64,000 bases of DNA from Comamonadaceae bacterium UBA2121 (GTDB taxonomy: Bacteria > Pseudomonadota > Gammaproteobacteria > Burkholderiales > Burkholderiaceae_C): NCBI GenBank assembly GCA_002331385.1, contig DCYB01000012.1:186001-250000 (forward strand). The letters are read 5' to 3'. Position numbers and translations under genes: made by a program. Positions 60,602 to 64,000 of the stretch are shown here, piece by piece (within the stretch, counting starts at the first letter, position 1; each line of letters starts with the position of its first letter). The notes under the pieces are model-generated. The model was not told the origin of the DNA and searched no databases. It was given only the letters and a program-made list of their open reading frames with translations.

Positions 60602-61381
60602 ATGAACCCAGCCATCAACACGTCTCTCGGTCACCGTCAAGTGATCGTCACAGGAGCGGGACAAGGTATTGGCCGCGCTCTCGCCTTGGCAATTGCCGAA
60701 AGGGGCGGAAGCGTGATCGCCGTAGATCTGAACCAATCTGCCCTCGCCCAGCTACAAGACACCATCGGTAGCGACAGGTGCATCACGGTGTGCGGGAGCG
60801 TCGCTGAGCCACGCATTGCACAAGAAGCCGTCGAAGCGGGCATCCATGCATTTGGAGGCGTCAACGGTCTGGTGAACAACGCTGGCATCACGCGCACCGG
60901 CATGATCGAGAAAATGTCTCTCGAAGCGTGGACCCAGGTGATCGACGTACACCTGACAGGCGCTTTTCTGTTTCTGCAAGCCCTGGGCAGGCATTTGTTG
61001 GAGCGCTCCCGAAATGGAGAAAAAGTCACTGGTTCCATCGTCAACATTTCCTCGGACGCGGGCCGCCGGGGCACGATCGGACAAATCAACTATGGAGCAG
61101 CCAAGGCGGGCATTCTGGGCCTCACGATGTGCGCAGCGCGGGAGTGGGCAAAGTATGAAATCCGGGTCAACACGGTAGGTTTTGGGGTCGTCGAAACGCC
61201 CATGACAGAAACAATTCGAGGTGAAAAATTCCGTGACACGTACTTACAACAAATTCCGCTAGGACGTTGGGGAGAGACCGATGAGGTCGTGCGTCCCGTG
61301 TGCTTTTTGCTCTCTGAGGAGTCATCCTACGTCACCGGTCAACATCTCTCGGTGAACGGCGGCTACACCATCGGCGTGTAA
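60602..61381 (+). CDS. SDR family oxidoreductase in CoA catabolic operon
   Basis: This 259-residue short-chain dehydrogenase has TGAGQGIG at 17-24, NNAGITRTG near 92-100, catalytic S151, Y164 and K168 (INYGAAKAG), and a C-terminal GQHLSVNGGYTIGV. It probably oxidises a hydroxyacyl-CoA intermediate to a ketone. The ATG at 60602 has a GGAG site 8 bp upstream; a GTG at 60566 overlapping the thiolase-like stop is an alternative. It is the last gene of the operon. Confidence 0.9.
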   Translation: MNPAINTSLGHRQVIVTGAGQGIGRALALAIAERGGSVIAVDLNQSALAQLQDTIGSDRCITVCGSVAEPRIAQEAVEAGIHAFGGVNGLVNNAGITRTGMIEKMSLEAWTQVIDVHLTGAFLFLQALGRHLLERSRNGEKVTGSIVNISSDAGRRGTIGQINYGAAKAGILGLTMCAAREWAKYEIRVNTVGFGVVETPMTETIRGEKFRDTYLQQIPLGRWGETDEVVRPVCFLLSEESSYVTGQHLSVNGGYTIGV

Positions 61382-61517
61382 CAGTATCTACGACATTTCC
61401 CGCTTAAAACGACCTCCCGATCGGTCTGCGGCGAGGCAATGGGAGATACACGGACTTTGGCCCTCACGCTTTCGTGCTAGTGTTCAGTCATCGCACTGTG
61501 CACAACGGGAGACATGC

Positions 61518-61760
61518 ATGCGCATCCTTCGAGGCTTGCTTCATGACATCGCAGTGACAGATCAGTCCACGATAGAGGGACAGGTTCTTGGCAACATCGT
61601 GGTCACCAAAGGGGCAGAGTTGCACCTGCGCGGACCGTGCGCCGGTAATCTGGTGGTGCGCAGCGGTGGCAAGGCATTTTTATATGCCATTGTGACCGGT
61701 CGCATCATCAATGAGGGCGGCGAAATACTGCGAATGCAGCCTGGCCCAGCGTCTGGCTGA
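61518..61760 (+). CDS. Small bactofilin-like protein
   Basis: This 80-residue protein is almost entirely short beta-helix repeats of the bactofilin (polymer-forming) type: STIEGQVLGNIVVTKGAEL, then HLRGPCAGNLVVRSGGKAF, then YAIVTGRIINEGGEI. The repeat of G-x-hydrophobic patterns every ~17 residues is clear. It is shorter than usual bactofilins and has no membrane-binding N-terminus. A GGGAGA ribosome site lies 5 bp before the ATG at 61518. The role is unknown; it is convergent with dinB. Confidence 0.7.
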   Translation: MRILRGLLHDIAVTDQSTIEGQVLGNIVVTKGAELHLRGPCAGNLVVRSGGKAFLYAIVTGRIINEGGEILRMQPGPASG

Positions 61761-61791
61761 ATGATGAATGGAGCGCGACTTGCGGCTCCGC

Positions 61792-62985
61792 TCAGAATAG
61801 CGACGCGCTTTCGCCGCTGCGCAATTCCGCCATAGCCTGCTCCACCTCTGACTGCGGCAGCAGATTGCCTACGCGCACGCCGAGCAGTCGGAGGCGCTTT
61901 TCCAGCGGCACTCGCTTGAGGCACTGCCCCGCGTGGCGCCGGATGGCGGCGGCATCTTGTGTGTAGACATCGATGGTCTGATCGCGCGTGGCGATCTTGA
62001 AATCGTCATAGCGCAGCTTGATTCCTATCGTGCGGCCGGCATAGCCTTTGCGCTTCAGGTCGGCAGCCACCTGGATACACAATTCCGTAAAAACCTGCCC
62101 CAACTCGGCCCGGTCGTACACGGCGTGGAGATCGCGGTCGAACGTCGTTTCGCGGCTCATGGAAACGGGTTCGCTTTCCGTCACCACCGGCCTGTCGTCG
62201 CGCCCCCACGCAGCGTCGTGCAGCCAGGCGCCGTATGAGCGACCAAAGTTCGCCACCAACCAATCGCGCGGGCGGGCCGCCAATTCTCCAACGGTTTCGA
62301 TGCCATGCGACTTCAGCCGGGCATCTGCCTTGGGGCCAATCCCGTTGATCTTGCGACAGGCCAGCGGCCAGATCTGCGCTTCCACATCGCTCTCGAAGAC
62401 CACCGATATGCCGTTGGGTTTGTTGAATTCACTCGCCATTTTGGCGATCAGCTTGTTGGGCGCGACACCGATCGAGCAGGTCAGCCCCGTGGCGTCATGA
62501 ATCGTTTTTTGCAGCAGTCGCGCGAGAACCCTACCCCCCTCCCGCTGGCCACCGGGCACATTCGTGAAATCGATGTAGACCTCGTCCACGCCACGATCTT
62601 CCATTCGCGGCGCAATGGAGAGAATGATGTCCTTGAACTGCCTTGAAAATCGCCGGTATTCGGCAAAATCCACCGGCAACATGATCGCCTGAGGACACAG
62701 GCGTGCGGCCTTCATCATGCCCATGGCGGACCCCACGCCGAACTGCCGCGCCGGATAAGTGGCCGTCGTGATCACACCGCGGCCTACATAGTCTTTGAGC
62801 AGCGGAAACGCTTCCACCGGAATATCGGCCAGTTGCCCACCATATTGCGCTGTCAGCGCATCGTCCTGTGAACGCCGGGCGCCGCCGATGATGACGGGCA
62901 GGCCTTTCAATTGCGGATAACGCAGCAACTCCACGGAAGCGTAAAACGCATCCATATCGAGATGGGCGATCCGGCGAATAGGCAT
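61792..62985 (-). CDS. dinB: DNA polymerase IV (Y-family)
   Basis: This 397-residue translesion polymerase begins HLDMDAFYASVE with the first catalytic aspartate and has the second acidic motif in EDRGVDEVYIDFT. The little-finger region SRETTFDRDL and the helix-hairpin-helix KINGIGPKAD are present. It has the longer fingers insert (GGARRSQDDALTAQYGG) seen in a betaproteobacterial subgroup. The ATG at 62985 is chosen; a GTG at 63009 in frame is possible. No LexA box was recognised upstream. Confidence 0.93.
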   Translation of the reverse strand: MPIRRIAHLDMDAFYASVELLRYPQLKGLPVIIGGARRSQDDALTAQYGGQLADIPVEAFPLLKDYVGRGVITTATYPARQFGVGSAMGMMKAARLCPQAIMLPVDFAEYRRFSRQFKDIILSIAPRMEDRGVDEVYIDFTNVPGGQREGGRVLARLLQKTIHDATGLTCSIGVAPNKLIAKMASEFNKPNGISVVFESDVEAQIWPLACRKINGIGPKADARLKSHGIETVGELAARPRDWLVANFGRSYGAWLHDAAWGRDDRPVVTESEPVSMSRETTFDRDLHAVYDRAELGQVFTELCIQVAADLKRKGYAGRTIGIKLRYDDFKIATRDQTIDVYTQDAAAIRRHAGQCLKRVPLEKRLRLLGVRVGNLLPQSEVEQAMAELRSGESASLF

Positions 62986-63069
62986 AGGCGATTGAACTGC
63001 GGGCGACACAAAGGCTATTGTTGCCCGGTTTCCGTCTAATTGCTGCGCCGCCGCAACTCAAGCCCGCAT

Positions 63070-64000
63070 TCACACGCCCAGCGAACAGATCAGCACCAGC
63101 CCCATCAGCATCAGTGCGATGCCCCATTTTTCCGCCCGCGTGAACGATTCGCTGAACAATTTGCGCGACACGAGATAGCTGAACACCACTTCCACCATGC
63201 CCAGCGTGCGCACGGACGCAGCGCTTTGCATGGCATAGGCCGTGAACCATGCGATGGATGCGATCGCGCCCATGGAGCCCGCCACCATCGAGATTTTCCA
63301 CGCGCGGAAGATTGGCATCAGTCCGCGCTCCGTTCTCCACTGCACCCATGCGCCGAGCCCGATGGTCTGCATGGCCTGCGCAATCAGCACGCCCCAGGCG
63401 CCAGAAATCCACGGTGTCTCCGCGCCCAAAGCCAACGCCGCGCCGCGGTAGCCAATGGTCGCAATGGCAAAGCACGCGCCACATACCAAGCCATACACAG
63501 CGGATTTGCTCAACCATGCCGCGGCGGACAGCAACTGCCCGCGCGGCGGCAGCGACAACATCACCACCCCGACACTGGCTAGCACCATCGCAAACAAAGC
63601 CCACGCCGACGGCAGCTCCGCCAGGAACACCGCGCCAAACAAAGCCACCTGCAACACTTCCGTCTTCGACAAGGTCACGGCGACCGCGAAGTTGCGCTCT
63701 TTCATCGCCATCAGCAACGCCGCCGTGGCGGCCACCTGAAAGAACGCGCCCAACGCCAGCCATGCCAGATAAACCGGAGTGAAGTGCGGAATCGACGGCG
63801 TGTGCGCCGGCAACGCGTACATCAACCACAAACACAGCGCCGCAAACGGCAAGCCATACAGAAAGCGCACCAAGGTAGCCGATAGCGTGCCCAACTCCGA
63901 CGTGAGGGAGCGCTGCGCAGAGTTGCGCACCGTCTGCGCCAAGGCTGCAAACAGCACCACTGGCACCCAAAGCCACGCCCAATCGTTGATTGCAGCGGCA
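63070..64000 (-). CDS. EamA/DMT-family transporter (5' partial at window end)
   Basis: This membrane protein of the drug/metabolite transporter superfamily has about ten hydrophobic helices in two EamA repeats. The frame stays open to the window end: upstream of the first in-window GTG at 63966 the codons read INDWAWLWVP, which resembles a normal EamA N-terminus, so the true start lies just beyond 64000. The conserved RNSAQRSLTSELGTLSATLVRFLYGLP segment (key part AQRSLTSELGTLSA) suggests a specific EamA subgroup. The substrate is unknown. Confidence 0.87.
   Translation of the reverse strand, partial: AAAINDWAWLWVPVVLFAALAQTVRNSAQRSLTSELGTLSATLVRFLYGLPFAALCLWLMYALPAHTPSIPHFTPVYLAWLALGAFFQVAATAALLMAMKERNFAVAVTLSKTEVLQVALFGAVFLAELPSAWALFAMVLASVGVVMLSLPPRGQLLSAAAWLSKSAVYGLVCGACFAIATIGYRGAALALGAETPWISGAWGVLIAQAMQTIGLGAWVQWRTERGLMPIFRAWKISMVAGSMGAIASIAWFTAYAMQSAASVRTLGMVEVVFSYLVSRKLFSESFTRAEKWGIALMLMGLVLICSLGV

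Overview
The window reads as a contiguous chromosomal segment of a high-G+C betaproteobacterium, most likely family Comamonadaceae. The basis is conserved gene order (rpoE-rseA-rseB-mucD-lepA-lepB-rnc-era-recO-pdxJ-acpS-nagZ directly after a fabH-fabD-fabG-acpP-fabF cluster), the overall protein style, and an orphan Bug-type (TctC) solute-binding protein. The genus cannot be fixed from sequence reading alone. Coding density is high, and many neighbours overlap by 4 bp (ATGA or GTGA), which settles several start codons. No tRNA, rRNA, insertion sequence, prophage or CRISPR array was seen.

Layout. 1-2.1 kb: end of accD, a YggT membrane protein and a LON-domain protein. 2.1-11 kb (minus strand): an eight-gene surface-glycan cluster (UDP-glucose dehydrogenase, flippase, two methyltransferases, GT2 glycosyltransferase, PLP aminotransferase, initiating sugar-phosphate transferase, membrane 4,6-dehydratase). 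11-15.8 kb: lysS, a REC-GGDEF diguanylate cyclase, a small MscS channel and a phosphofructokinase of mixed motif type. 15.9-22 kb (minus strand): a TPP riboswitch followed by LuxE-like and LuxC-like acid-reductase genes, an NMT1/SsuA-type ABC importer and an SDR. 22-24 kb: a YddA/SbmA-type fused ABC exporter. 24-43.9 kb (minus strand): the housekeeping block, from DUF177 yceD and rpmF through plsX, the fab genes, a YgfX-like protein, the sigma-E system, lepA, lepB, rnc, era, recO, pdxJ, acpS and nagZ. 43.9-54 kb: maf, an RsmI-like methylase, sppA, a Rieske protein, a HAD phosphatase, rluC, rne with a long leader, yaaA, a prolyl-4-hydroxylase-like dioxygenase and queF. 55.4-61.4 kb: a plus-strand CoA-dependent catabolic operon (CaiB-type CoA transferase, Bug binding protein, MaoC hydratase, crotonase, DUF35 protein, thiolase-like protein, SDR). 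61.5-64 kb: a tiny bactofilin-like protein, dinB and an EamA transporter cut by the window end.

The two systems most worth attention are the TPP-riboswitch operon and the 55-61 kb operon. In the first, import plus two-step reduction of a carboxylic acid to an alcohol appears to be placed under thiamin control, which I read as salvage of an oxidised thiamin fragment. In the second, the DUF35 protein has lost its zinc cysteines and the thiolase-like enzyme lacks the usual nucleophilic cysteine, which suggests a retro-aldolase-type side-chain cleavage rather than classical thiolysis. Both functional readings are inferences from domains, active-site residues and gene order.
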